64,000 bases of DNA from Armatimonadota bacterium (GCA_016235455.1 JACRKZ010000051.1:28452-92451); one strand, 5' to 3'; positions 28,160 to 38,371 are shown, counted from the first letter of the stretch. Numbers and translations: made by a program. The notes: a model not told the origin generated them from the letters alone.

Positions 28160-30892
28160 CTAGGGCACCGGCGCCAGACGCGCCGCTTGATCGGGCGCCA
28201 ACCGGACGCGGATCTGCCGCTCGGTTACCGTGCGCATGCCGTCGGCGTCCGCGACGCGGGCCCGCGGCCACGGGTTGGCCACCATCACGCTGCCGTCGAC
28301 CGCACTGCGCAGCGTGGTCCAGGTGATCTGCCGCTTGGGCTGGAACTCGACCTCGACGATGGCCTGGCGCGCGCGCAGCCGGAACCGGCCGGCCCACTGC
28401 GGGCTGACCGCCGGCAGCAGATCCACCGTGCCGGTATGACACTGTATCAGCGACTCCTGCACGGCGGTCAGGTTCACGCCCACGCTGTCGAAGTACGGCA
28501 CGTCGGTGACACCGTAGCGCGAGTCTTTGAGCGGATGACCGACGCAGTTCCATCCGCCATAGGGCCACTTCTGGTGGCGCCGCACATGGTCCATGATGAC
28601 CGAGAGTGTCTCGGGCAACCGCAGTCGCGCCGCTTGCACCGGGCACTGCGACCAGCCGGCCGCGTTGCCATGCGCGCGCGAGCGGAACGCGGCGACGGCA
28701 AGGGCCAGCTCGGCCGGAGCGGAGCCGGCATCGATGACGGCGAAGGGATAGACCGGATACAGCTCGGGCACCTCCATGTTGTGCGACTGCCGGTCGTCGT
28801 ACAGGTCGCCAAAGGGCGCCAACTGATCCACGGTGCGGTCGACCGACACCACGTCGGCGCCCTTCATGCGCACGGCGCCGGTGGGCAGCGGCGCCAGCCT
28901 GGCCAGGCGGTCGCGCGCCATGGCCAGCAATTCGGGCTCGAAGCCGAAGCGCGCGCCGTCACGCAGCACTCGGGCGAAGCACCAGCGGGTGGCCGCCAGG
29001 TCGGGCGCGGGGTCCTTGATTTTCCACCACATCTCCGCGGCGTCGGAGACCGTGCTGTGGTACAGCCCATCGTCGCCCAGACGCAGCCAGCTCAGCCAGA
29101 ACAGCGCCGCCTCGCGCAGCCACGGCGCGGCCACCTGCCGCTCGTAGTCGGCGTCGTGGGCGTAGGCGGCGTAGTCGAGCATGAGCTGCGCCAGTTCGGT
29201 CGACTGGCAGATGCTGCGGGCGTTGTAGCCCGAGCCGCACTGCTCCATGCGCAGGTCGGCCGAGGCTTTGGCGAGCGCCGCCGCGTCGAACGGCGTCGGC
29301 GTGTGGGCCGGTGGCGCGCCGGCCCGAGGCGGTGAGGCGCCTTCCCACATGCGGATGCCCAGTTTGCCGCCCTGGCGTGTGGCCGCCTGCCACTCGGCGA
29401 ACTGCCGGTCGTAGAAGTCCAGGTAGGTGCGCGCCAGATCCAGGCGGTTGCCGGCCAGCAGCGGCCAGATCAGCTCGCGGGTGTTCTGCCACCAGTAGCC
29501 CCAGCCCCAGGAGCAGTCGTCGTCGTGCACCAGGCCTGGCCCACCGTTGAACTTGGGCGGCACGGCGCTGGTGGCGGCCACCGAGGCATACGAGTAGTAG
29601 CCGGTGGTCCAGAGTCGTGTGAGCGCGTCGGCGTCCTTGCCGCGCAGGTCGAGCCAGGCCGATTGCCAGAAGCTGCGCCACCAGGCCAGGTGATCAGCGG
29701 TCAGCTTGTCCTTGTCGGCCGCGACGAGTTGGCGGCAGTGTGCAGCCGCGGCCGCCTCCGGTCGGCCGTCGCGGGTGACGCGCGTGGCCAGCACCAGCCA
29801 GTAGCGACGGCCCAGCGGGGTCAGGCTGGCGGCGGTGGCGATACCCAAGCCCAGGATACGGTCACCCGGGTTGGCCTTGGCGGGGTCGGCCGGCGGCTGC
29901 CCGTTCTCGGCCAGCGCGCTGACCTCGCGCAGCAGGTGCACGCCGCCGGCCTCGCTGGCCACCATGGTTGCGCGGCTGCAGCTCATCTGGATCTGTGCGT
30001 TGGGCCGCGCGCGTGGGTCGTCCACGGCGACCAGCAGCGCATTGCCACCCATCTCGCCAAAGGCCTCGGCGCGTAGCGTGCCTTCGGCCAGGCGCAGTTC
30101 GGTGATCACCGACCCTCGGTCGAAGTCGAGGCGCTGCTCGTAGCTCAGGATGGCTTCGGGCTTGATGCCGAAGTCCAGCTTCACGTGGCCGGGCGAGACC
30201 AGCGTTGGGCTGTAGTGGTACGGCTCGGCCTGGGCGCCGAAGGCGTCGCTCTTGGTCAGGTGCAACTCCAGCGCGTTGGTGTAGCTCACCATGGCCGACA
30301 GGTCGCCCGCGCCGACGGGCATGACCTCGGCGGGATCGGCCGCTGGTTTGACGAAGCGCGGCGCCAGGGCGGCCCGGCGCTGGGCCGGGGTCTGCGTCGT
30401 GAAGTCGGTCGGCGGGATAACCGGCTCCGACCAGACCTGCTCGATGGGGTTGGTGCGGCTGTCGAGCACCTGCCGGTAGACCTCGCGCCGGTCGCCGGTG
30501 AGCACGCGCAGCACCGCGCCGTTGAGGCGCTCCTGACAGCAGTCGAGCCGGTTGTAGAGCACGATCTTCTGGATGGCCACCTCCTGGCCCAGGTCCACCT
30601 CCCACCACTGCGCGCCGCCGACCGCGGTGGTCCAGAAGCTGGCATCGCGGCCCCAGTCGTACTGCACGATGCCGTCCACGGCGCGCTCGGGCAGGAACGG
30701 CGCCATCGACGACGAGGCTGACACCGGCTTTCGGATCGCGATGTTGCGGCCGCCGACGTAGGCCTCGAGCTCGGCCAGGTGCAGTTCGGCGGTGTGGCCG
30801 GCATCGGCTTCCAGGCGCACATAGCGGCCGGTCAGCGGCTGCTCCGGCGCGGCGCCGAGGGCCAACAGCAGGGCGAGCAGGACGGCGGTCAT
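28160..30892 (-). CDS. Secreted F5/8-type-C + GH95-like (DUF5703-type) protein
   Basis: This 910-aa protein has signal peptide MTAVLLALLLALGAAP. An F5/8 type C (CBM32-like) domain covers about residues 22-165 (GRYVRLEADAGHTAELHLAELEAY, WWEVDLGQEVAIQKIVLY; here only parts of the fold are quoted). An N-terminal GH95/DUF5703-like beta domain follows (ALELHLTKSDAFG), then an alpha/alpha barrel (DDDCSWGWGYWWQNTRELIWPLLAG). GH95 members are fucosidases or galactosidases; a specific activity cannot be read here. It is 12 bases after the related gene at 30905-34498 and 29 before the oxidoreductase. GAGGGA lies 8 bases before the ATG. Confidence 0.78.
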   Translation of the reverse strand: MTAVLLALLLALGAAPEQPLTGRYVRLEADAGHTAELHLAELEAYVGGRNIAIRKPVSASSSMAPFLPERAVDGIVQYDWGRDASFWTTAVGGAQWWEVDLGQEVAIQKIVLYNRLDCCQERLNGAVLRVLTGDRREVYRQVLDSRTNPIEQVWSEPVIPPTDFTTQTPAQRRAALAPRFVKPAADPAEVMPVGAGDLSAMVSYTNALELHLTKSDAFGAQAEPYHYSPTLVSPGHVKLDFGIKPEAILSYEQRLDFDRGSVITELRLAEGTLRAEAFGEMGGNALLVAVDDPRARPNAQIQMSCSRATMVASEAGGVHLLREVSALAENGQPPADPAKANPGDRILGLGIATAASLTPLGRRYWLVLATRVTRDGRPEAAAAAHCRQLVAADKDKLTADHLAWWRSFWQSAWLDLRGKDADALTRLWTTGYYSYASVAATSAVPPKFNGGPGLVHDDDCSWGWGYWWQNTRELIWPLLAGNRLDLARTYLDFYDRQFAEWQAATRQGGKLGIRMWEGASPPRAGAPPAHTPTPFDAAALAKASADLRMEQCGSGYNARSICQSTELAQLMLDYAAYAHDADYERQVAAPWLREAALFWLSWLRLGDDGLYHSTVSDAAEMWWKIKDPAPDLAATRWCFARVLRDGARFGFEPELLAMARDRLARLAPLPTGAVRMKGADVVSVDRTVDQLAPFGDLYDDRQSHNMEVPELYPVYPFAVIDAGSAPAELALAVAAFRSRAHGNAAGWSQCPVQAARLRLPETLSVIMDHVRRHQKWPYGGWNCVGHPLKDSRYGVTDVPYFDSVGVNLTAVQESLIQCHTGTVDLLPAVSPQWAGRFRLRARQAIVEVEFQPKRQITWTTLRSAVDGSVMVANPWPRARVADADGMRTVTERQIRVRLAPDQAARLAPVP

Positions 30893-30904
30893 CTTGGGTG
30901 TCCC

Positions 30905-33900
30905 TCACTGGCCGGGCGCGAACAGGTCGAACTGCTGGGCCCGCGCCTCACTGGTCAGGCGCACGTAGCGCGCGGTGACCGGGTCGAACCGCTTGCTGTA
31001 GATGTTGCCAAAGACGCGCGCCTGGTGCACGGTGCGCCACTGGCCATCAGTCTGACGCACCTGCAGGGCGATGGGTTGGCTCTGCCCGCGGCGGTGGTCG
31101 GCGATGTCCAGCGTCACCTCCAAGCGGTCGAAGGTCACCGTTCCGCCCAGGTCGACCTCGTCGTTGGCGGCACGGCGGCCGCCGGTCAGCGAACCGGTCG
31201 ACGGCGCGGCCAGCGCCAAGGGGGCCAACGGCCGGTCGTAGTCGAGTCGCCAAATGGTCGCGGGTCCGTCACCGGGCCGCGTGAGCAGCCGACGCGAGAC
31301 CAGTCCGGCAAGCAGCGCGGGTGGCGTGGGCGGCCGTCCGTCGAAGGCGATCTGGAATAGCGTCTGGTCGCGATAGAGGCAGCCGGGCCAGGGGCCGGCA
31401 TGGGTGTTGCGCAGGCAGTCGCCGTAGCGCGTCAGCCAGGCCTGGGTGGCCGGGCCGACCACCGGCTGCGCGTCGAGCATCGGCCGCAGGCCAAAGAGGT
31501 GGTTGCGATCGGCCAGTGCTACGTCGAGCAGTGTGCGGATGCGGGCCTCGGGGCTGGCGCAGTTGATGACGTCGGCCGCTCGCCGCGCGGGTTCGACCCG
31601 TAGCGAGACGACCCGACCGCCGCGGTACACGCAGTCGACGGTGGTGCCGTGCGCCGCGCGCAGGCGGAACGAGACGTCCCAGTCCTCGGGCCAGGCGGGC
31701 AGCAGGAGGATGCGCTCGCCGGCGCTCTGGAGCAACATGCTCTGCAGCGCGTTAGCCGAGTTGGCGCCGTGGTCGTTGTCGGGAGTGCCGTCCATCTTGC
31801 ACTCCCAGAACGCGGGGAAGCGTGCGCGCGGCCGCTGGGGGTAGGGCGCGTCGGGATCGATGTTGTCGGTCCAGTGGATGAACTGGTCACGGAAGTTGAG
31901 GCTGACCAGCCGCGCCGCCTCGCGGGCCAGGCCCAGGTAGGCGGCCTGCACCGGCGCGGACTGCCAGCCGCCGGTCTCGACCGCCTGCTTGTCGTCGGTG
32001 CCGTCGAGGCTGATGTTGCGCACATGGAACGACTGCCGCGCCGTGGCCAGGAGGGCCGGCTCGCCCAGCCACGCGCCGCGGAACGGATAGATCGAGTACA
32101 GCTCAGGCGACTCGCAGATCTCGCGGCCGGCGGCGTACTTGTCGCCGACGGCCAGCAGGTCGAGCCCGCGCACGCGTCGCAGCGGCACAGCGGGCAGCGC
32201 CACGCGCAGGGCGTGCCAGCGAGCCCGGCGGGCCCCGTCGAGTTCGAAGGACAGCAGCCGGTCGAGCAGGAAGCGCAGGCAGCCGATCTCGGTGCAGGGG
32301 TTGGTCACCGACTGGTAGGTCTCGGCGCAACCCACGTCGGCCATGACCAGCTTGCCCGCGGCGTCGCGCTGGGTGAAGCGGTTGGCGTAGTAGGCGATGA
32401 ACTCGTCGGCGCACGGTAGCAGAATATCGCGCAGGAAGGCCCGGTCGCCGGTGTGCTCGTAGTACTCGCACATGATCGCCGGCAGCTCGATGCTGGCCAG
32501 TTGGTGATAGCGCAGGTGGCCGGGCATGGACGCCCAGTCGAACACGCCGACGTTGTGCCACCAACTGGCCTCCATGATGAAGGCGCCTTCCAGGCCGAGC
32601 AGGCGCCGGCAGTGGTCGCGGCAGATGTCCAGCCCGTCGCGCACGAAACGCAGGCCCGGCAGCAACGTGTCATAGTCGCCACGCGTGGCCATCGACCAGT
32701 ACGGATGCCGCGTGTTCTGCCACATGAACGACAGTTGCGCCCAGTCGCGGCCGTCGGGCGAGACGGGGTTGGGCTTGGGCGCGTTGAAGCCCAGTACACC
32801 GGCGGGCATGTCCATGGTGAAGATCGAGCCGTTGTACGGCGGCGGCACCTGGCCGCGACTGGCCGCTGCCTCGCAGAACCGCTCCAGGGCGTAACGCTGG
32901 CTGATCTGATAGGCGTTCTCGGCGGCGGCGATCGTGCCGTGGTCACGGTAGGCTCGCGACCCTTGTTCGAACTGGGTGAAGGCGCACGGCGCCAGATTGA
33001 CAGGTCCCGGGCCGCAGCCGCCGACGAGGATGTAGCTGCGCGCCCAGAAGTCGCGCCAGTAGGCCTCGTGCGCCGGCCGGTCGGCCGTGGCCCGGCGGTC
33101 TGCCGCGGCCAGCCAGGTCGCGACACTGGCCGGCTGGGTCGACTCCGCGCGTAGCGTGCAGTCGAACCGCCGGGCCGGCTCGCCGCGCAGCGCGGTCGGG
33201 CTCAGGCGGCGCAGGCCGGGCGCCTTCAACACGCAGCCGGAGGTGCGGCCCAACAGCGGGTCCTTGGCCCGGGCGACCATCTCGGGCGTGTTCTGCGCGT
33301 GTAGCCGGTCGGCCCAGGCCGACGACTGGTTGCGGTAGCACCAAGCCAGCCGGTCGGTCTGGTCGGTGAACAGCACGCCGGCGGTGCCGCGCTCGGGCAG
33401 CGGCCGGTCGGCGGGAGCGAGCGAGCGCAGGGGCTCGACGCTAACGGTCAGCCGGCGTGGCACGGCGCCCGAGCCCTCGACGCGCACGAGCGGCTGGGTG
33501 GCGTCGACCCAGAGCCGCAGCCGGGCGTCGCCAGCTCGCACCAGCACGGTGGCATCGCGCAGCGAGAGCGTCTGCTCGAACGGCTCGGTGGGCAGCGCTG
33601 GCTCGAAGTGCAGGCGCACGCGGCCCAGCTTGGGCAGCAGGTGGTCGGCGTCGAAGGCATCCACCTTGCTCACGTAGAACAGCACGTCGCCGCGGTCGTC
33701 GACCCAGACGTTCAGCCCGACATCGCCATTGCCCAGCGGCATGGAGCCGAATGAGTCGCCGCTGGGGCTGTCCCAGACCACGTTGCAGTCGTCCAGCGAG
33801 CGCGCTACGCGCGGGGGCTCCGGCCGCGGGGGCGGCGGTTCGCCGGGCGACAGGTCGGCGAGCACCAGCGCATTGATCTGCGTCGAGTACCAGTCGCTGC

Positions 33901-34498
33901 CGTTGAAGAAGGCCTTGGTGGGCGTGAAAGTCAGCGTCTGGCGCGTGCTGCCGGCGATGAAGGTGCCGATGGCGTACTGGGCGGTGGGCCCCGCATCGCC
34001 GCCCTGCCAGGCCAGCGTCGGCGGGTTGACGTCGCTATCTGCGCCGCGGGCCGTCTGCTCGGCCGAGGAGAAGGCCGGCCGGAGTTCCGGCCAGGAGCGG
34101 TTGTCCGCCACCCAGATCTGGATCTGGTACCGGCGGCCCGGCGTCAGCTCGCGCAAGGTGAGGCCCTGTGCGCGCGGCGTGGCCAGGCTGCCGGCGTCCT
34201 GCACCCCGCCGGCGAGCATGGCGTTGTAGGCCGGTGACAGTCGTGGGTTCTGATAGAACGCATCGTAGATACCGCCCAGCGACTGCGTGTCACGCGCCTG
34301 CGCGGCGAAGGGCTGGAAAGCCACGCCGTTGACCGTCGGCCGGCGGTCCGCGCCGAAGGTGTAGGCACGCAGCACACGGCCGTTGGTGGCCACGTCGGTG
34401 TCGGCGGCGACATCGCGCGGCGGCTGCCAGGTGATTGGTGCCGACCTGGCGCTGCCGGCCCACATCAGCAGGCCGAGAAGGGCGACCGGTATGCGCAT
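30905..34498 (-). CDS. Secreted DUF5703 / GH95-like protein
   Basis: This 1197-aa protein has signal peptide MRIPVALLGLLMWAGSARS. A beta-sandwich stretch of ~200 residues (RRYQIQIWVADNRSW) precedes the DUF5703 N-terminal signature (VVWDSPSGDSFGSMPLGNG, DVLFYVSKVDAFD). A GH95-like alpha/alpha barrel follows (WQNTRHPYWSMATRGDYD, GLEGAFIMEASWWHNVG), with a C-terminal beta domain that may bind sugar. The in-frame TTG one codon upstream is unlikely to be the start, because AGGAG sits about six bases before ATG 34498. The upstream gene's stop overlaps this Shine-Dalgarno region, with nine bases between genes. A glycan-degrading role is inferred from the family only. Confidence 0.77.
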   Translation of the reverse strand: MRIPVALLGLLMWAGSARSAPITWQPPRDVAADTDVATNGRVLRAYTFGADRRPTVNGVAFQPFAAQARDTQSLGGIYDAFYQNPRLSPAYNAMLAGGVQDAGSLATPRAQGLTLRELTPGRRYQIQIWVADNRSWPELRPAFSSAEQTARGADSDVNPPTLAWQGGDAGPTAQYAIGTFIAGSTRQTLTFTPTKAFFNGSDWYSTQINALVLADLSPGEPPPPRPEPPRVARSLDDCNVVWDSPSGDSFGSMPLGNGDVGLNVWVDDRGDVLFYVSKVDAFDADHLLPKLGRVRLHFEPALPTEPFEQTLSLRDATVLVRAGDARLRLWVDATQPLVRVEGSGAVPRRLTVSVEPLRSLAPADRPLPERGTAGVLFTDQTDRLAWCYRNQSSAWADRLHAQNTPEMVARAKDPLLGRTSGCVLKAPGLRRLSPTALRGEPARRFDCTLRAESTQPASVATWLAAADRRATADRPAHEAYWRDFWARSYILVGGCGPGPVNLAPCAFTQFEQGSRAYRDHGTIAAAENAYQISQRYALERFCEAAASRGQVPPPYNGSIFTMDMPAGVLGFNAPKPNPVSPDGRDWAQLSFMWQNTRHPYWSMATRGDYDTLLPGLRFVRDGLDICRDHCRRLLGLEGAFIMEASWWHNVGVFDWASMPGHLRYHQLASIELPAIMCEYYEHTGDRAFLRDILLPCADEFIAYYANRFTQRDAAGKLVMADVGCAETYQSVTNPCTEIGCLRFLLDRLLSFELDGARRARWHALRVALPAVPLRRVRGLDLLAVGDKYAAGREICESPELYSIYPFRGAWLGEPALLATARQSFHVRNISLDGTDDKQAVETGGWQSAPVQAAYLGLAREAARLVSLNFRDQFIHWTDNIDPDAPYPQRPRARFPAFWECKMDGTPDNDHGANSANALQSMLLQSAGERILLLPAWPEDWDVSFRLRAAHGTTVDCVYRGGRVVSLRVEPARRAADVINCASPEARIRTLLDVALADRNHLFGLRPMLDAQPVVGPATQAWLTRYGDCLRNTHAGPWPGCLYRDQTLFQIAFDGRPPTPPALLAGLVSRRLLTRPGDGPATIWRLDYDRPLAPLALAAPSTGSLTGGRRAANDEVDLGGTVTFDRLEVTLDIADHRRGQSQPIALQVRQTDGQWRTVHQARVFGNIYSKRFDPVTARYVRLTSEARAQQFDLFAPGQ

Positions 34499-34507
34499 CA
34501 ACTGCTC

Positions 34508-37500
34508 CTAGCGGCCGAGCCGCACGTTGTCGATAGTGGCCAATCCGCGGTCGAAAACCACCGGCGCGATGGCCTCGTACTTGAGCCCCGCCGGCGCGAA
34601 GCCCAGTTCGCCGCGCGGGATCTCACCGACCTGTCTGCCATCCACCACCAGCCTGGCGGACCCAGCGTTCCAGACCACCTCGAACGCATGCCAGGCTGCG
34701 CCCGGCGCGGCCGACGCGACCTGCCGGTCGCCGGCCTGCAGCACCAGTTCGGCGGCCTGGCCGCGGCGCAGCGTGACGGTCAGGCCGCGGCCCAGGCGCA
34801 GCAGCGGGCCGTTGGCGCCCTCGGCCAGTTGGCCGTCGAAGCTCAGCGAGCCCGCCGGCTCCGCGGCGTTGAGGTACCCGCTGATCTGCAGCCCGGCGCC
34901 GACCGCGGCCCCGCCGCCGTCGCGCCCGGTGGCCAGCCCCGCCGCCTGCCACGGCGTGCCGACGCGCGTCACGGCCGCTGATCCGAGTGCCTGCTCCGCC
35001 TCCGCACCGCGGGTGAAGCTGGCGCTGAAGGTCTGACCCGCGGCCAGGGCGCCGCGCCGCACCAGCAGCACTGCGCGCCAGTCGCGCTCGGGCACGTCGA
35101 TAGCCAGCCCCTGGCCGGTCAGCGTCAGGGCTGCGCCGGTCTCCAGGTCGAGCGCCAGGTCGCGCTTGGGGTCCAGGGCGAGCGCCCGGTAGTCGAGGCT
35201 GACCCCGACCTTCGCCGCGGCGCGGTTGGTGTTCACCACCCAGGCCACATGCCGGTCAGATGCGCTGTGCAGCGACACCAGCGCGCCTTGGGTGATCGTC
35301 TTGGCCGGCGTGTCGGCCTTCCAGTAGGGTCGGAAGCGCACGCCCGGCTCATACAGCCGGCCCGCCTCGCACAACGCTGGCCAGTGGTTGCCTTGCGCCT
35401 CGGGCATGACGTCATGGGCCAGGCACCAGCCGACGAGTTGGTGGATGTGCTTGGCGGCATGGACCGTGCGGTGGCGGTCGGCCTGGTTCATCATGGTCAT
35501 CACGCCGCCGGCGCAGACGCTGCTGCCAATCGCGCGCAGCCGGCCCGCGGGCAGGACCTCCAGGTAGTCGAAGTTCAGGTCCGTCGGCTCGACGTTCTCA
35601 CCCTCGTAGAACACATCGCCGAACCAGGCGTGATAGGCCGCGCCAGAGCTGATGTGCTGCCACACGTTCGGCGCGGGTGCGTTGTTCTGGGCGAACATGA
35701 CCTTCATGCGCTTGAAGTAGTCGCGCAGGCCCAGGTAGTTGTAGGCGCGTTGCAGCCCGCCATCCGGTCGGAAGTAGGCCTTGCCGGTCAGGAAGTTTGA
35801 CTCCAGCGAGAGGTAGTTCTCATCGACATAAAGCCCGCGGAAACCGGCCTGCCGCACCCACTCCTGGTAGTGCCACAAGCGGAAGTCGTTGGGCCCGCGC
35901 GAGGAGGTCACGTCACTGTTGTTGATTGTCCCGGGCTCAGCGCCCCAGTCGACGGCCAGGCTGGGGAACTCGTTACCCGCGTAGTCACGGTAGCGGCCGA
36001 CAGAGTGGGCGATGGAGCCGACGCACGGCCGGTGCAGGCTGTCGCGCGGCGTGCGGTCAAACACCTCGCGCGACTTGTCCATGTGCCACGGGTAGGGGCT
36101 GCAGTAGTAGGGCCACAGCACGGCCCAGTCGGCCTCGGTCCAGAAGTAGGTGTTGGCGGTGTGGGGCACCGGCGGCTGCTGGGCGCAGAAGGTGGCGCGC
36201 CAGCCCGGCGGCAGCGGCCGGCTGGGGAAGGCCTGCCAGCCCCAGACCACGTTGGTCGGCTTGTCGAGCAGCGTGGGTGTCTCGATCAGCCGGACGTACA
36301 GCGTGACCTTGCCATCACGGCGCACGATCTCCTGCGTGGGCAGGGCGCGGTCGGGCTCCTGGAACCAGCCGCGGTCGCTGTCGGCGAACCAGAGGAAGGC
36401 GCGGTCGCTGTTGGTCAGCCAGATGTACGGCACGAAGTCGCCCTGCAGCAGACCCGACGAGACCGACTGGCTGGTCCAGTGGTCGGGCAGCATGTCGTGC
36501 ACCGCGGCCCAGCCGCCCGAGGTGCTGCAGAAGTGCGTGGCCTCGGCCGCCGGCAGCGTGATGCGCAGTTCCAGCTTGTCCACCTGCACCGGCACGGCGC
36601 CGGGCGCGATGTTCCAGTCGCACAGGACATGGCCGTCGAACTCCACACGCGTCTTGGCGCGCACGCGCAGCCCGCCGGCTTCGGCCACGCCTTCCAGGTC
36701 GGCCTGGTTCTCCAGCGAGCGCTTCGGTGCGCCCGTCGGCGCCCGCAGGGGCATTTCCCTCCCGCCGATGGTGGCCACCAAGCTCATGCCGGCGAGTTGC
36801 GACACGCCGCCGTTGGCCAGCGACCGCGCCAGGCCCAGCCCGTCGAGGTCCAGCGTGCGGTTCCAGATTCCCACGCGGCTGCCCTGTACGGTGACGGGCG
36901 TCCACGGCGCGATGACCCGGTCGGTCTGCCCGACGTCGTTACGCATCCAGGCTGCGTCGTAGGTCAGCAGGTTCAACTCGCGCAGGGCCGTGGCCAGCGG
37001 CTGACCAGCGGCGTCCTTGACCACCACCTCGACCTTGACCGGCTTCGGCGGCGTCTTGGCGCCGTCAACGGTCCGCAGGTCGGCGGTGGGGATGGTCACG
37101 CCGGCGAGCGAGGCGGTGCCCGTGGCATAGGACTGCCGGAATGGCATCATCGCGCCGGTGGCCAGCACCCGGTCGCCGTCGAGCACGCGCAGCGTGGCGC
37201 TCGCCGCCTTGTCGCGCTCGGCCATGGCCAGAATGTCCGCGCGCACCAGCACGGTGCGCGTCTCTGGCCCGAACTGCGCGGTAACCTCCAGCGGCTGCGG
37301 CGGGGCTGTGCCGGCGGGCGGTTGCGGCGGCTGGCTCTGCCAACCGTTGACTTCGAACGGCAGGCTCTGACGGAACAACGTCTGGCCGGCGCTGGTGGCG
37401 GTGAGCGTGAAGGCGCCTCGGCCCATGGCGGTCACGTCGCCCGCGAAGTCGAACGCCTGGCGCTCGCCCGCGGCCAGGTCGAGGGTCCGTGTCTGCACCA

Positions 37501-38335
37501 CGTCATCGCCGGCGGGCGTCTTGCCCTTCTGGATGCGCAATCCGACCTGCACATTGGCCGCGGTGCCGGCCGGAGCGGCGACGGCCATGGGGAACCGGTA
37601 GCGGCCCGTGAAGACCGAGGTGACGCCCAGCAGCTGCACCGCCGGCTGGTCGTCGACCAGCCGCACCGGCGGATGCTGGGGGATCTCGGCGAAGGCTTGG
37701 GTTATCGACCACGAGGCCTGGCTGCGCGGCTTGGCGCCCGGCGCGTTGCGCGCCAGCAGGAACCGCCACAGATCACCGGCGCGGAGCTTCGCCGTGCCGA
37801 AGTCGGCGGCCGGTACCGACGCTTCGATGACGTAGTCGGTGGCGGACTCGCTGGCGGCCACGCGCCAGTGCCCCTGCCAGCCCTGAGCGGTGTAGCCGCG
37901 GCTGGGCACCATCTTGCAGTCGAACACCGCGGGGTAGGTGTTGAGAATCGTCTGGTAGGTCTCGGGCACCAGGGCCGGCGGAGTTACCCAGATCTCCACG
38001 GACGAGTCGCCGAAGTCGTAGGCATCGTTCTCGCGCGCCGATTTGCGCAGTTGCCACTCCTCATTGCCGCGTCGACAGCGGAACAGGAAGTACAGATTGG
38101 CCTCGTCCCAGCCCAGGCTGACGGTCGTCTCGGCTTGCTGAAGTTGCCAATCGAACGGCGCCACCAGGCCGCTGGTGGTCAGCGCCCGGTCCCATTCGCC
38201 GGGCGCCGCGCGGCCGTCGATGGTCGGCGCCGGCGTGAGCCGCGGCGCGGCGAACTCGCCGATGGGCAGGCGCTCGCCTTGGGCGCGAAGCAGGTCGGCG
38301 GCCAACAACACGATGAGCAGTGTGCGGAGTCTCAT
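34508..38335 (-). CDS. Secreted DUF6067 glycoside-hydrolase-like protein with CBM9-like N-terminus
   Basis: This 1275-aa protein has signal peptide MRLRTLLIVLLAADLLRAQ. An N-terminal CBM9/DOMON-like domain opens with PTIDGRAAPGEWDRAL and continues through VSLGWDEANLYFLFRC. A large middle portion carries DUF6067, a predicted TIM-barrel hydrolase (FWTEADWAVLWPYYCS, GFRGLYVDENYLSLESN, GDVFYEGENVEP). The last ~160 residues look like a LamG/concanavalin-type fold (FEVVWNAGSARLVVDGRQVG). D and E residues in the DEN and YEGEN segments are candidate catalytic or binding residues, unproven. It is the first gene of the minus-strand run. No Shine-Dalgarno sequence precedes the ATG, so initiation may be leaderless. 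Confidence 0.75.
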   Translation of the reverse strand: MRLRTLLIVLLAADLLRAQGERLPIGEFAAPRLTPAPTIDGRAAPGEWDRALTTSGLVAPFDWQLQQAETTVSLGWDEANLYFLFRCRRGNEEWQLRKSARENDAYDFGDSSVEIWVTPPALVPETYQTILNTYPAVFDCKMVPSRGYTAQGWQGHWRVAASESATDYVIEASVPAADFGTAKLRAGDLWRFLLARNAPGAKPRSQASWSITQAFAEIPQHPPVRLVDDQPAVQLLGVTSVFTGRYRFPMAVAAPAGTAANVQVGLRIQKGKTPAGDDVVQTRTLDLAAGERQAFDFAGDVTAMGRGAFTLTATSAGQTLFRQSLPFEVNGWQSQPPQPPAGTAPPQPLEVTAQFGPETRTVLVRADILAMAERDKAASATLRVLDGDRVLATGAMMPFRQSYATGTASLAGVTIPTADLRTVDGAKTPPKPVKVEVVVKDAAGQPLATALRELNLLTYDAAWMRNDVGQTDRVIAPWTPVTVQGSRVGIWNRTLDLDGLGLARSLANGGVSQLAGMSLVATIGGREMPLRAPTGAPKRSLENQADLEGVAEAGGLRVRAKTRVEFDGHVLCDWNIAPGAVPVQVDKLELRITLPAAEATHFCSTSGGWAAVHDMLPDHWTSQSVSSGLLQGDFVPYIWLTNSDRAFLWFADSDRGWFQEPDRALPTQEIVRRDGKVTLYVRLIETPTLLDKPTNVVWGWQAFPSRPLPPGWRATFCAQQPPVPHTANTYFWTEADWAVLWPYYCSPYPWHMDKSREVFDRTPRDSLHRPCVGSIAHSVGRYRDYAGNEFPSLAVDWGAEPGTINNSDVTSSRGPNDFRLWHYQEWVRQAGFRGLYVDENYLSLESNFLTGKAYFRPDGGLQRAYNYLGLRDYFKRMKVMFAQNNAPAPNVWQHISSGAAYHAWFGDVFYEGENVEPTDLNFDYLEVLPAGRLRAIGSSVCAGGVMTMMNQADRHRTVHAAKHIHQLVGWCLAHDVMPEAQGNHWPALCEAGRLYEPGVRFRPYWKADTPAKTITQGALVSLHSASDRHVAWVVNTNRAAAKVGVSLDYRALALDPKRDLALDLETGAALTLTGQGLAIDVPERDWRAVLLVRRGALAAGQTFSASFTRGAEAEQALGSAAVTRVGTPWQAAGLATGRDGGGAAVGAGLQISGYLNAAEPAGSLSFDGQLAEGANGPLLRLGRGLTVTLRRGQAAELVLQAGDRQVASAAPGAAWHAFEVVWNAGSARLVVDGRQVGEIPRGELGFAPAGLKYEAIAPVVFDRGLATIDNVRLGR

Positions 38336-38344
38336 GCACCGAGG

Positions 38345-38371
38345 GTGGTACGTGGCGGCTGGTGCTGTCAA
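38345..38371 (-). promoter_or_regulatory. Candidate promoter for the minus-strand run
   Basis: On the minus strand a perfect TTGACA (38371-38366) is followed after 15 bases by TACCAC (38350-38345), nine bases before ATG 38335. The -35 box is ideal, but the -10 box and spacing are poor. The position would give a leaderless or nearly leaderless mRNA, in keeping with the missing Shine-Dalgarno sequence. It lies in the 95-base gap between divergent genes. Confidence 0.35.
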
